NCBI RefSeq assembly: GCF_003119115.1
Contig: NZ_CP022367.1
Location: 1,036,001-1,100,000, forward strand
Origin: Azospirillum sp. TSH58
GTDB lineage: Bacteria; Pseudomonadota; Alphaproteobacteria; Azospirillales; Azospirillaceae
Length of the DNA: 64,000 bases
Reading direction: 5' to 3'
Both the position numbers and the translations under genes were made by a program. Position 1 is the stretch's first letter. The number at the start of each line of letters is the position of its first letter. Below the pieces are notes generated by a model. The model saw only the letters and a program-made list of their open reading frames with translations. It ran no database searches and was not told the DNA's origin. This document shows, in pieces, positions 32,547 through 41,628 of the stretch.

Positions 32547-32870
32547 ATGACGACTCTCCCTTCCCGGCTGAGGTTCGGGCCGGACGGGCGGCGGCGCCTG
32601 GACGTGGCGTCCCGCAGCTTCGCCGGGATCGTCGGCGGCTACGCGCTGGCGGCGGTGGCGGCGATGTTCCTGGCCCTGACGCTTCCGATGCCGCGGGCGG
32701 AGGCGGTCTACACCGCCACCATGCTGTCCTTCGCCATCCACGCCGGGGCCTTCGTCTGGGCCTTCTCCGTGCGGACGCGGCGGGTGTGGCCCGGCCTGCT
32801 GGCGCCGACGCTGCTGCTGGGCGGCGGAACCTGGCTGCTGCACGGCCTGCAATCGGGGGCGCCGTCATGA
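32547..32870 (+). CDS. DUF3649-type small iron-associated membrane protein
   Basis: 107 residues from ATG 32547 (MTTLPSRLRFGPDG). Three hydrophobic segments are seen: AGIVGGYALAAVAAMFLAL, AVYTATMLSFAIHAGAFVWAF and WPGLLAPTLLLGGGTWLL. The phrase TMLSFAIHAGAFVWAFSVR is typical of DUF3649 proteins that are encoded with PepSY-TM and DUF3325 proteins beside siderophore receptors. Role unknown, probably part of an inner-membrane ferric-siderophore reduction or uptake complex. It overlaps the next gene by four bases. Confidence 0.78.
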   Translation: MTTLPSRLRFGPDGRRRLDVASRSFAGIVGGYALAAVAAMFLALTLPMPRAEAVYTATMLSFAIHAGAFVWAFSVRTRRVWPGLLAPTLLLGGGTWLLHGLQSGAPS

Positions 32871-34510
32871 AGGACGGATTCCGCCAGTCCATGGCGTGGC
32901 TGCACACATGGTCGGGTCTTCTGCTCGGCTGGCTGCTGTTCGCCGTCTTCCTGACCGGCACCATCGCCTATTTCCGGCAGGAGGTGACCGTCTGGATGCA
33001 GCCGGAGCTTCACGGCTCCGTTCCCGACGCCGGGACCGCCGAACGGGCGGTGGAGCGCATGGGCCAGCTCGCCCCCGACGCGGCGCAGTGGACCATCACG
33101 CTGCCCGGCGAGCGGACTCCGGCGGTGTCGGTGTCCTGGCGCCCGGCGGACGCCAAGCCGAACGACCGCGCCGCCCTGAAGCGCGCCACGCTCGACGCCG
33201 GGACCGGCGCGCTGCTGGAGCCGCGCGAGACGGCGGGCGGCAACTTCCTCTACCGCTTCCATTTCGAGCTGTACGGGATGCCGCGCGAGACGGCGCGCTG
33301 GATCGTCGGCATCGCCACCATGGCGATGCTGGTCGCCATCGTCAGCGGCATCATCACCCACCGCCGCATCTTCAAGGATATTTTCACCTTCCGGCCGGAG
33401 AAATCGGCGCTGCGCTCCTGGATGGACGGGCATGTGGCGGCGGCGGTGCTGGCGCTGCCCTTCCACCTGATGATCACCTATTCCGGCCTGCTGCTGTTCA
33501 TGACGATGCTGATGCCCTGGGCGGTCGATCTCGCCTATGACGGCAACCGGCAGGCCTACTTCGCCGAAAGCGGCTTCCGCCGCGCGCCGCCCACGCCGCG
33601 GCCCGCGCCGCAGGCCGCCCCGCTGACCCCGGTGGCGCCGCTGCTCGCCGGGGCGGACCGGCGCTGGGCCGACCGTGGCGGCGTGGGAAGCCTGACCGTC
33701 ACCAACCCGGGCCGCGCCAACGCCACCATCGAGCTGCGGCCCGCGGAGTCCGATTCCATCGGGCGCGGCGCCGCGACGGAGCGGCTGATGTTCGACGGGG
33801 TGACCGGGCGGGCGCTGGAGGTTCCCCCGGCGGACCCGCAGCCGGCGGCCATGGCGACCGGCAACTACCTGATGGGGCTGCATCTGGCGCGCTTCGCCGG
33901 GCCGGGCATGCGCTGGCTGTTCTTCGTCTCCGGCGTGGCCGGGACGGTGATGGTGGGCAGCGGCCTGATCCTCTGGGTGGTCAAGCGGCGGTCGCAGCGC
34001 GGCCGTGCGGACACTCGGGCGGACGCTCGGGCGGACACCTGGGCGGACGGCCCCGAACCGTTCGGCCACCGGCTCGCCGACCGGCTGAACATCGGCGTGG
34101 TGGCGGGCCTGCCGCTCGCCGTCGCCGCCTATTTCTGGGCCAACCGCCTGCTGCCGACGGGGCTGGGGGAGCGCGCGGGCTGGGAGATCGGCGTGTTCTT
34201 CCTGGCCTGGGCCGCCGCCCTGCTGCACGCCCCCCTGCGCCCGTCGCGGCGCGGCTGGGCGGAGCAGCTGTGGGCGGGGGCGGCGCTGTTCGCTCTGCTG
34301 CCCGTGCTGAATCTCGCCACCGCCGCCGGGCATCTGGGGAACAGTCTGCCGGCGGGGAACTGGTTGCTGGCCGGCTTCGACCTGACGGCGCTGGCGGTCG
34401 GGCTGCTGCTGGGCTTCGCGGCGCGCAAGGTCGGGCGGAACGCCGTTGCCCGCAAGGCGGCGCCGGCCTCCGCGCTGCCCGCCGGGGCCGTCGTGGAGGA
34501 GCTGACATGA
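32867..34510 (+). CDS. PepSY-associated transmembrane protein (PiuB-like, iron uptake)
   Basis: 547 residues with seven or more membrane helices. The start SMAWLHTWSGLLLGWLLFAVFLTGTIAYF is the classic PepSY-TM beginning with conserved His and Trp. Later features are NFLYRFHFELYG, SGIITHRRIFKDIFTFRP, and MDGHVAAAVLALPFHLMITYSGLLLF with further conserved His residues likely to bind heme or metal. Relatives (PiuB, FoxB/FsrB-like) are inner-membrane reductases that release iron from imported siderophores. An in-frame tract of 12-base repeats at 34007-34050 encodes an Arg-Ala-Asp-rich loop (RADTRADARADTWADG). Coupled by overlaps to both neighbours. Confidence 0.87.
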   Translation: MKDGFRQSMAWLHTWSGLLLGWLLFAVFLTGTIAYFRQEVTVWMQPELHGSVPDAGTAERAVERMGQLAPDAAQWTITLPGERTPAVSVSWRPADAKPNDRAALKRATLDAGTGALLEPRETAGGNFLYRFHFELYGMPRETARWIVGIATMAMLVAIVSGIITHRRIFKDIFTFRPEKSALRSWMDGHVAAAVLALPFHLMITYSGLLLFMTMLMPWAVDLAYDGNRQAYFAESGFRRAPPTPRPAPQAAPLTPVAPLLAGADRRWADRGGVGSLTVTNPGRANATIELRPAESDSIGRGAATERLMFDGVTGRALEVPPADPQPAAMATGNYLMGLHLARFAGPGMRWLFFVSGVAGTVMVGSGLILWVVKRRSQRGRADTRADARADTWADGPEPFGHRLADRLNIGVVAGLPLAVAAYFWANRLLPTGLGERAGWEIGVFFLAWAAALLHAPLRPSRRGWAEQLWAGAALFALLPVLNLATAAGHLGNSLPAGNWLLAGFDLTALAVGLLLGFAARKVGRNAVARKAAPASALPAGAVVEELT

Positions 34511-34833
34511 TCTTGTCGTCGCTGTGCGTCGCCTATGCGGGCCTGCTCGCCCTGGCCCTCGCCATGGACCGCCATCACGAGCAGGTCTTCGCCCGCCGCC
34601 CCTCCGCCCGGACCAGCCGCCTGCTGGGATGGGCGGGATGGCTGGCGCTCGCGCTGTCGCTGCCGCCCGCGGTGATGGCGTGGGGGTGGGCGATCGGCAT
34701 TCCGGCGTGGCTGGGGCTGCTGACGGTGGCCGCGGCGGCGCTGGTCCTGCTGTTTCCCCACGCGCCGCGGATCGCGTTGAGGCTCGGTCCCGCGGCCCTG
34801 CTCTGCGCCCCGTTCCCTGCACTTCTTGGGTGA
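34507..34833 (+). CDS. DUF3325 small membrane protein
   Basis: 108 residues with three hydrophobic segments. The N-terminus LCVAYAGLLALALAMDRHHEQVF with the conserved D-R-H-x-x-Q is the DUF3325 hallmark, followed by LLGWAGWLALALSLPP and LGLLTVAAAALVLLFPHAPR. Proteins of this type regularly close a DUF3649-PepSY-DUF3325 operon near siderophore receptors. Its start overlaps the PepSY stop by four bases. The exact function is unknown. The 150 bases that follow hold no gene and contain an AT-rich stretch at 34890-34925 suited to a promoter for the HMA operon. Confidence 0.8.
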   Translation: MILSSLCVAYAGLLALALAMDRHHEQVFARRPSARTSRLLGWAGWLALALSLPPAVMAWGWAIGIPAWLGLLTVAAAALVLLFPHAPRIALRLGPAALLCAPFPALLG

Positions 34834-34985
34834 GGGCGCGGTTTTTCCGCAACGCCGCCTTGCGTCCGGCGCCTGTGCGCGAAGACGGGAAATGTTTCAC
34901 CATTTTGTAATTATGGATATTCTGCGCGACGACTGAAGACCCTTGGCCGTGTGGGTGGATCGCGGCGGACGCAGGAGAACGGGCA

Positions 34986-35468
34986 ATGACCGCACGGACC
35001 TCTCCCATCGCATCGGCGGTGCCCGGACGCATCCGCGTGCGTCACCCGCTGCTGCGCCGGGCGGACCGCTTCCAGGAGGCGCTGGGCAGCCTGGAGTCCC
35101 TGGACAGCGTTCGGATCACCGGGAGCAACCCGGCGGTGGGGAGCTTTCTGCTGAGCTACGACCCTGCCGCGGTGGCGCCCGATGACGCCCGGTCGCAGGT
35201 GGAGGCGCTGCTGTCGGCGGTCCTGCACCCCGCGGAGGCCCCGCCGCCGGACACCCCCGCCCCCGCCCCCGCTGCGGCAAGCAAGCCGGCCGCTCCCGAG
35301 CTGAAGTGGCGGATCAACCGCGCGGCCAAGATCGGGATGATGGGCAGCATGGCGGCGACCCTGGCGGCGCTGGGGGTGGGCAAGCGCGTCCATGCCGGCT
35401 TCGGCACGCTGTTCGTCGCCTTCATGCTCGTCCACATGACCGTGCAGCGCAAACGCCTCTTCCAATGA
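34986..35468 (+). CDS. HMA-like domain protein with C-terminal membrane segment
   Basis: 160 residues. Residues 11-80 resemble the heavy-metal-associated fold without its C-x-x-C: SAVPGRIRVRHPLLRR, LGSLESLDSVRITGSNPAVGSFLLSYDP. A Pro/Ala linker follows, then a hydrophobic segment (KIGMMGSMAATLAALGVG and FGTLFVAFMLVHMTV). The P-G-R-I/V-R-x-R/K motif recurs in the genes at 35503 and 36896, suggesting duplication. It is first in a six-gene operon ending in a P1B-type ATPase, 150 bases after the DUF3325 gene. Probably anchors or docks on the ATPase; metal binding is not evident. Confidence 0.75.
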   Translation: MTARTSPIASAVPGRIRVRHPLLRRADRFQEALGSLESLDSVRITGSNPAVGSFLLSYDPAAVAPDDARSQVEALLSAVLHPAEAPPPDTPAPAPAAASKPAAPELKWRINRAAKIGMMGSMAATLAALGVGKRVHAGFGTLFVAFMLVHMTVQRKRLFQ

Positions 35469-35502
35469 CCGCCCGCTTTCAACGACCGAGCGCGACCCGA
35501 GC

Positions 35503-35835
35503 ATGCCCAACGATTTCCTGACCCGGCTGGCCGCCGCCCTGACCATCGCGCACCACATTCCGGGCCGGGTGCGGCTGAAGCTCGACGGCGCCGCGGAGCG
35601 CAATCTGGCGGCGCTGGTGGACGACGCCAAGGCGCTGCATCGGGCGCTCTCCGGCGCGGAGGGCATCCGCTCTGTCGCGCTGAACCCGCTCGCCCGGTCC
35701 TGCACCATCGAATACGACCCCGCGGTGATCCCGCCCTCGGCGTGGCCCGACCTGCTGCGCGGGGAAGCCAGCGCGGCGGCCGGGACGCTGCTGCGCATCG
35801 CCACCGCCGGCTTTGCGCCGGAAAGGAGACCATGA
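35503..35835 (+). CDS. Second HMA-like protein
   Basis: 110 residues. Shares the segment HHIPGRVRLKLDGAAER and a later IRSVALNPLARSCTIEYDPAVIPPS with the HMA-like domain of the neighbouring genes, again with no C-x-x-C metal site. No signal peptide or membrane helix is obvious. Its stop overlaps the next start (ATGA). The N-terminal residues of P-type ATPase 36896 look like a third copy of this module, so the operon seems built around a common docking or regulatory fold. Confidence 0.72.
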   Translation: MPNDFLTRLAAALTIAHHIPGRVRLKLDGAAERNLAALVDDAKALHRALSGAEGIRSVALNPLARSCTIEYDPAVIPPSAWPDLLRGEASAAAGTLLRIATAGFAPERRP

Positions 35836-36203
35836 TGCTGCCGCTTCTGACATTCGCGTCCGGCCTGATCGCCGGGGCCATCGGCGTCCGGATGATGAAG
35901 ACCGCCAAGGCCAAGGCCGATCCCAGGATCGCCGATCTCAGGGCCACCGCCCTCGGGGCCGTCGATGTGAAGGCCGCCGCCCGCGAGGGCGCCGGCAAGG
36001 CCCAGACCGCGGTGCGCGAGGCCGCGGTCAGCGGCCTGCTGGCCATCGAGCGGACCTCCGCCGGTCTGCGCTCCCGCCTCGCCACGCCGGCCGGGGAAGC
36101 CCCCGTTGAGGCGGCGCCCGCCGAGGCGGAGCCGGCAAAGGACGATGTGGCGGAGCCGGCAAAGGACGAGACGCCGCCCGCCAGCCCGTCGGGGGCCGCG
36201 TGA
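35832..36203 (+). CDS. Single-helix membrane protein with Ala/Glu-rich tail
   Basis: 123 residues, with AAAGGAG directly upstream. One N-terminal membrane helix (MLPLLTFASGLIAGAIGVRMM) is followed by an amphipathic helical region (KAAAREGAGKAQTAVREAAVSGLLAIE) and a low-complexity tail with duplicated EPAKDD/EPAKDE units. Likely an inner-membrane accessory protein facing the cytoplasm. Not recognised. Overlaps the genes on both sides, so it belongs firmly to the P1B ATPase operon. Confidence 0.68.
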   Translation: MMLPLLTFASGLIAGAIGVRMMKTAKAKADPRIADLRATALGAVDVKAAAREGAGKAQTAVREAAVSGLLAIERTSAGLRSRLATPAGEAPVEAAPAEAEPAKDDVAEPAKDETPPASPSGAA

Positions 36204-36544
36204 AGCGCGGGAAGCGGCGCGGCAAGGCGCAGGATTCCGGAACGCTCGCCGCCGACTTCACGCGCGGCATGGTGGCGACCGGCCTGCTGACCGCCGTCCA
36301 GGACCGCTGGGTGACGGGCGCCGAGCCCCCCGCGCCGCGCACCATCCTGCGCCACGGCCTGCAGGGCGGTGCGGCGCTGGCCGCCGCCAGCGTCGCCGCC
36401 GACGCCCTGCGCACCCGCGACTACGCGCGCCTCGCCCTGGCGGTCGCCGCCGGGGCGGCGGGCGTGGTCATGATCGAACATCTGCTGAATCCGGCGCAAG
36501 AGCCGCCGCAAGCGCTGCCGAAGAATGAGGACCCCCATGGCTAA
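36200..36544 (+). CDS. Small membrane protein of the P1B ATPase operon
   Basis: 114 residues from GTG 36200, which overlaps the previous stop by four bases. A basic N-terminus (KRGKRRGKAQD) precedes two or three weak hydrophobic helices (LQGGAALAAASVAADAL, LALAVAAGAAGVVMIEHLL). Not recognised. Position and coupling imply a role with the ATPase at 36896. No metal-binding cluster is visible. Confidence 0.65.
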   Translation: MKRGKRRGKAQDSGTLAADFTRGMVATGLLTAVQDRWVTGAEPPAPRTILRHGLQGGAALAAASVAADALRTRDYARLALAVAAGAAGVVMIEHLLNPAQEPPQALPKNEDPHG

Positions 36545-36899
36545 GAAGACCAAGAAGGCGTTGAAGAAGCTGAAGAAGCAGCAGCGCCAGTACGAAGCCG
36601 CCATGGCTGCCGGCGGTGCCTCCGTCGGCGGTGGCATGGGCGCCGGCATGGCGCGGGGGCAGGGGCTTCTCGGCGGGCTGACCGGCCTGCTGCCGTCGCG
36701 CCGGTCGGAGCAGTTCCTGGTCGGGCTTCTGGTCGGGGCGGCAGCGGCCTATGTGCTGTCCGACGAGGAGCTGCGCGGCAAGATCGTGAAGTCCGGCCTG
36801 AAGCTCTACGGCAACCTCGCCGGCGGCCTCGCCGAGATGAAGGAGCAGATGGCCGACCTCCAGGCCGAGCTGGAGGCGGAACAGGCCGGAGCGTTATGA
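36537..36899 (+). CDS. Lys-rich membrane-anchored helical protein
   Basis: 120 residues from ATG 36537, with GAGG upstream; an ATG at 36525 is an alternative. The N-terminus is strongly basic (KKTKKALKKLKKQQRQYEAA), then a Gly-rich segment with Met, a hydrophobic helix (QFLVGLLVGAAAAYVLSDEEL) and a C-terminal acidic coiled coil (EMKEQMADLQAELEAEQ). The arrangement Lys-rich, Gly/Met-rich, membrane, coiled coil is unusual. Not recognised. Overlaps the previous gene by eight bases and the ATPase by four. Confidence 0.68.
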   Translation: MAKKTKKALKKLKKQQRQYEAAMAAGGASVGGGMGAGMARGQGLLGGLTGLLPSRRSEQFLVGLLVGAAAAYVLSDEELRGKIVKSGLKLYGNLAGGLAEMKEQMADLQAELEAEQAGAL

Positions 36900-39034
36900 G
36901 CGGCCTGCCCTGGTTCCTGCGGCTGGAGCCGGTCCATCGGGTTCCGGGGCGCGTCCGGCTGCGCTACGCCTGCCGTCCCGGCACCCCCGCCGACGAGGCG
37001 ACCCTGCACCGGGTGGTGGAGGCGGTCGCCGGGGTGACGTCGGTCCGGGCCAGCCGCGCCGCGCGGTCGCTGGCCGTCCGCTACGATCCGGCGGTGACCG
37101 ACGCCACGGCGCTGTGCCTCGCGCTGGCCGCCCTGCCGATCCCCGAACCGGCGCCGCCCGCCACGGCGGCCGACGGCGGGGAGAATCACGGCGCCGCACT
37201 GGCCCGCAGCCTCGCCACGCTGGCCGGCGGCTTCCTGCTGCCTCCGCCGCTGCGCCTGCCGCTGTCGTTGGCCGTCGCCCTGCCGATGCTGCGCGAGGGC
37301 ATGGCCATCTATGGGCGCGAGGGCGTCAACTCGCATGTGCTGGAAGCGGCGGCGGTGGCGATCTCCCTGGCGCGGCGGGATTTCACCGCGGCCAACACCA
37401 CCGTCTTCATGCTGGCGCTCGGCGAATACATGGAGGAGTCCATCGCACGCCGGTCGGACGCGCTGCTGAAGCGGCTGCTGCGCCCGTCGAGCGATCAGGT
37501 GTGGCTGCTGCGCGATGGGGTGGAGATCCAGGTTCCCGCCGACACCGTCATGGTCGGCGACAGCGTGGTCATCGGCGCCGGGACGGTGATCCCGGTGGAC
37601 GGCACGGTGCTGAGCGGGGAGGCGACCGTCAACGAGGCCGCCATGACCGGCGAGAGCGCCCCGGTGGTCAAGCAGCGCGGCTCCGCCGTTCTGTCCGGCA
37701 CGCTGATGGAGGAGGGGCGGCTGGTCGTCTACGCCGAGCATGTCGGCAGCCACACCGCCGCCGCCCGCATCGCCGATTACGTCGAACAGTCGCTGACCGC
37801 CAAGAGCGAGGCCCAGCTCGACGCGGCGCGGCTGGCCGACCGGCTGGTGCCCACGGTGCTGAAGCTGGCCGGCGGCTCCTTCCTGATGACCGGCGACTGG
37901 CGCAGCGCCGCGTCGGTGCTCCAGGCCGACTATTCCTGCGCGCTGAAGCTGGCGACGCCGGTGGCCTTCAAGTCGGCCATGTACGGGGCGGGGCAGGCGG
38001 GCATCCTGATCAAGGGCGCCAACGCGCTGGAACGGCTGGCCCAGGCCGACACCGTCATCTTCGACAAGACCGGCACGCTGACCACCGGCGATCTGCAGGT
38101 GACCGATTCCATCGCCTTCGATCCGACCTTCAGCCCCGACGACCTGATCTGCCTCGCAGCCTCGGTGGAGGAGCATTACTTCCACCCGCTGGCGATGGCC
38201 GTGGTCAACGCCGCCAAGGAAACCCACAACCGCCACTTCGACCATCAGGAGGTGAAGTTCATCGTCGCCCACGGGGTGGCCAGCGTCATCGACGGCAAGC
38301 GCATCGTCGTCGGCTCCCGCCATTTCATCGAGGACGACGAGGGCATCGACACCACGGCCCACCGCGAGGCAATCGACGCGCTGCACCGCGACGGCAAGAC
38401 GCTGCTGTTCATCGGCTTCGGCGGGGTGCTGGCCGGCGTGCTGGCGCTGAAGGACAGCGTGCGCGCGGCCAGCGCGGCGACCATCGCGCGGCTGCGGCGG
38501 GCCGGGGTGAAGCGGGTGCTGATGCTGACCGGCGACCACCGCGACCGCGCCGCCGAACTGGCCGCGGAACTGCGTCTCGACGGCTTCCACGCCGACCTGC
38601 TGCCAACCGACAAGGCCCGCATCATCGAGGATCTGAGCCGCGACGGCGCGCGCATCGCCTTCGTCGGCGACGGCATCAACGACGCCCCGGCGCTGGCCGG
38701 CGCCCATGTCGGCATCGCCATGCAGAAGGGGGCGGACATCGCCCGTCTGACCGCCGACGTGGCGCTTCTGGAGGACCGGATCGAGCGGGTGGCCGACGCC
38801 AAGGAGACGGCGGACGCCGCGATGGCGCTGATCGCCCGCAACTACCGCCTGACGGTCGGGCTGAACAGCGCGATCCTCGGCGCCGCCGCGCTGGGCCTGC
38901 TGTCCCCGGTGGGCACCGCGGTGCTGCACAACGGCACCACGATCGGGATTCTGTTGAACGCGCTGCGCCGCGCGCCGGCGGCGTCGGTGCCCCCTCCCCA
39001 ACCCTCCCCCGCTTCGCGGGAGAGGGGGGCTTGA
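36896..39034 (+). CDS. P1B-type metal-transporting ATPase with YSC instead of CPC motif
   Basis: 712 residues. Residues 1-75 are an HMA-like fold without C-x-x-C (HRVPGRVRLRY). The actuator loop has MTGESAPV, the phosphorylation site is Asp390 in VIFDKTGTLTTG, the ATP-binding HP dipeptide is in EEHYFHPLA, and the hinge is GDGINDAPALAGA. The transmembrane metal motif reads YSCALKLATPVAF (Tyr346-Ser347-Cys348) where Cu or Zn/Cd pumps have CPC. Ion specificity cannot be assigned; divergent P1B pumps move Mn, Fe, Co or Ni. The last about 14 residues (PPPQPSPASRERGA) come from a dispersed palindromic repeat, so the native C-terminus has been replaced. Five small coupled genes precede it. Confidence 0.88.
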   Translation: MSGLPWFLRLEPVHRVPGRVRLRYACRPGTPADEATLHRVVEAVAGVTSVRASRAARSLAVRYDPAVTDATALCLALAALPIPEPAPPATAADGGENHGAALARSLATLAGGFLLPPPLRLPLSLAVALPMLREGMAIYGREGVNSHVLEAAAVAISLARRDFTAANTTVFMLALGEYMEESIARRSDALLKRLLRPSSDQVWLLRDGVEIQVPADTVMVGDSVVIGAGTVIPVDGTVLSGEATVNEAAMTGESAPVVKQRGSAVLSGTLMEEGRLVVYAEHVGSHTAAARIADYVEQSLTAKSEAQLDAARLADRLVPTVLKLAGGSFLMTGDWRSAASVLQADYSCALKLATPVAFKSAMYGAGQAGILIKGANALERLAQADTVIFDKTGTLTTGDLQVTDSIAFDPTFSPDDLICLAASVEEHYFHPLAMAVVNAAKETHNRHFDHQEVKFIVAHGVASVIDGKRIVVGSRHFIEDDEGIDTTAHREAIDALHRDGKTLLFIGFGGVLAGVLALKDSVRAASAATIARLRRAGVKRVLMLTGDHRDRAAELAAELRLDGFHADLLPTDKARIIEDLSRDGARIAFVGDGINDAPALAGAHVGIAMQKGADIARLTADVALLEDRIERVADAKETADAAMALIARNYRLTVGLNSAILGAAALGLLSPVGTAVLHNGTTIGILLNALRRAPAASVPPPQPSPASRERGA

Positions 39035-39090
39035 GCGAAGCGGCGGCAGTCCCCTCCACCTCGTAGAGGGGGAGGGTTAGCGAGGGGGCA
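38990..39090. repeat. Palindromic repeat overlapping the 3' end of the P-type ATPase gene
   Basis: CCCCTCCCCAACCCTCCCCCGCTTCGCGGGAGAGGGGG-type sequence begins inside the coding region and continues past the stop codon, closing with CCTCGTAGAGGGGGAGGGTTAGCGAGGGGGC. The inner CCTCCACCTCGTAGAGGGGGAGG-like part forms a second hairpin. Relatives lie at 7063, 15097, 16544 and 31839. Confidence 0.75.
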
Positions 39091-39095
39091 GGACC

Positions 39096-39805
39096 TCAGT
39101 GCCCCAACCCCTCCCACGCGGCGAAGGACTCCGCGGGCGGCGACAGGTACAGGCTGGGCACCCAGCCGTCCGGGATCGGGACGGTCGCCGCGTGGGTCCG
39201 GTTGTGGGCCAGCAGCTTCGGCAGGACGTGGGTGTGCGGACCCTCCGGGCTGCGGCCGTCGGGCGGCGGGATCGGCTGGCTGACCTCGATCCGCCCGAAG
39301 GGGCCGATGAAGACACGGTCGGGGCTGAGCGCCGGCAGGTCGGGCGGCAAGGGGTTGCCCGGCGCCAGAAGCTCCGTCCCGGCGACCGCGCGCAGGCGGG
39401 CGATGGTGGCGGGGTCGGCGCTGCGCACGCAGACGTCGGTCTGGAAGACGCCCAGCCCAAGGTCGAACAGCAGGGCGGTGCGGTCCGCCTCGGCGATGGC
39501 TTCGCGGTCGGGGCCCAGCTCGGTCACCACGCGGCGCCGGTTCATCGCGCCGACGTGACGGGGCAGGCAGAGGGCCACGGCGAGGCTGCCGCTGCGCGTC
39601 CGGTAGGGCACCGGGCGGATGGCCGGACCGGGGCGCAGCCGCAGCCCGCCGCGGGCGGTCCGCGCCTCCAGCTCCGGGCCGTCGTCGCGCAGGGCGGCGG
39701 GTTCGTCCGGGTCGCGGATGAACTCGGCGATGGCGCCGAACGCGCCGAGGCTCCAGCCGGTCGCCGGATCGTTCAGCGCGTCGCGCAGCAGGGAAGGCAG
39801 GTCGC

Positions 39806-39809
<4 letters not shown>
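39096..39809 (-). CDS. Unknown protein at the end of the B12 uptake operon (DUF6925-like)
   Basis: 237 residues from ATG 39809, overlapping the btuD stop by four bases. It is soluble with no signal peptide. Recognisable segments are WSLGAFGAIAEFIRDPDEP, RVVTELGPDREAIAEADRTALLFDLGLG, TDVCVRSADPATIARLRAVAG and PEGPHTHVLPKLLAHNRTHA; the last contains three His residues that might bind a metal or a sugar-phosphate. I associate the layout with a family of uncharacterised proteins (DUF6925) but cannot confirm this. Coupling to btuD implies a role in cobalamin uptake or use. Confidence 0.7.
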
Positions 39810-40608
<799 letters not shown>

Positions 40609-40609
<1 letters not shown>

Positions 40610-41628
40610 CACGCCTCCTCCCGCCGCAGCCGGGCGATCAGGGCGATCAGGAAGGGCGCCCCGATCAGGGCGGTGACTACCCCCAGCTTCAGTTCGGGCC
40701 GCGTCGGCAGCAGCCGGACCGCGATGTCCGCGGCCAGGGTCAGCGACGCCCCGGCCAGCCCCGCCAGCAGCAGCAGCCGTCCGGGCCGCGCCCCGGCCAG
40801 CGGGCGCATCAGGTGCGGCGCCACCAGCCCGACGAAGCCCACGGCGCCGGTGATCGACACCGCGCTGCCCACCGCCAGCGCCGCCCCGGCGATCAGCCGG
40901 ACGCGCAGCCCGGTGAGGTTGAAGCCCAGGCTGCGCGCCGCGTCCTCCCCCAGGGTCAGCGCGTCGAGCGCGCGGGCGCCGGACAGGCAGAGCGCCCAGC
41001 CCGCCAGCATCGGCGGCAGGACGAGCCAGAGCTGGTCGGTGCCGCGGTCGGCCAGCGACCCCATCAGCCAGAACACGATCTCCAGCGCCGCGTAGGGGTT
41101 GGGGGCGAGGTTGAGGGCCAGCGCGGTCAGCGACCCGGCAAGGCTGTTGATGGCGATGCCGCCGATGACCAGCGCCGTCGTTCCGGCCCCCCGCGCCGCC
41201 ATCAGGTTCAGCAGCCCCGCCGCAACGGCGGCCCCGGCCATGCCGCCGAGCGGCAGGGCGAGCGACAGCGCGGCGGACAGGCCGCTGTAGAAGACGATCA
41301 CCGCCCCTAAAGCCGCCGCGCTCGACACGCCGACCAACCCCGGCTCGGCCAGCGGGTTGCGCAGCCAGCCCTGCATCGCCGCCCCGGTCAGCCCCAGGCT
41401 GAAGCCGACCAGCAGGCCGAGCAGGGCGCGCGGCAGGCGCAGCTCGGCCAGCACCAGCGCGCCCAGGGTGGGGCGTCCGGCGAGCCAGTCGGACACAGCG
41501 GCGCCCAGGTCGAACGGCACATAGCCGACCGCCGCCGACACCGCGCAGAGCGTCAGCGCCAGGAGAGTCAGCCCGGCGACCAGCGCGGGGTAGGGGATGC
41601 GCGAGTCCCTCGCCGCGGCGGCCGTCAT
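40609..41628 (-). CDS. btuC: Cobalamin-type ABC transporter permease
   Basis: 339 residues, about ten membrane helices. FecCD/BtuC features are LAELRLPRALLGLLVGFSLGLTGAAMQG, WLRNPLAEPGLVGVSSAAALG, LGEDAARSLGFNLTGLRVR and GAVGFVGLVAPHLMRPLAG. RNPLAEPGLLG is the canonical form for B12 and heme/iron permeases, unlike the CeuB/C type at 18-20 kb. Its start overlaps the btuF stop by four bases. It probably acts as a homodimer with BtuD. Confidence 0.92.
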
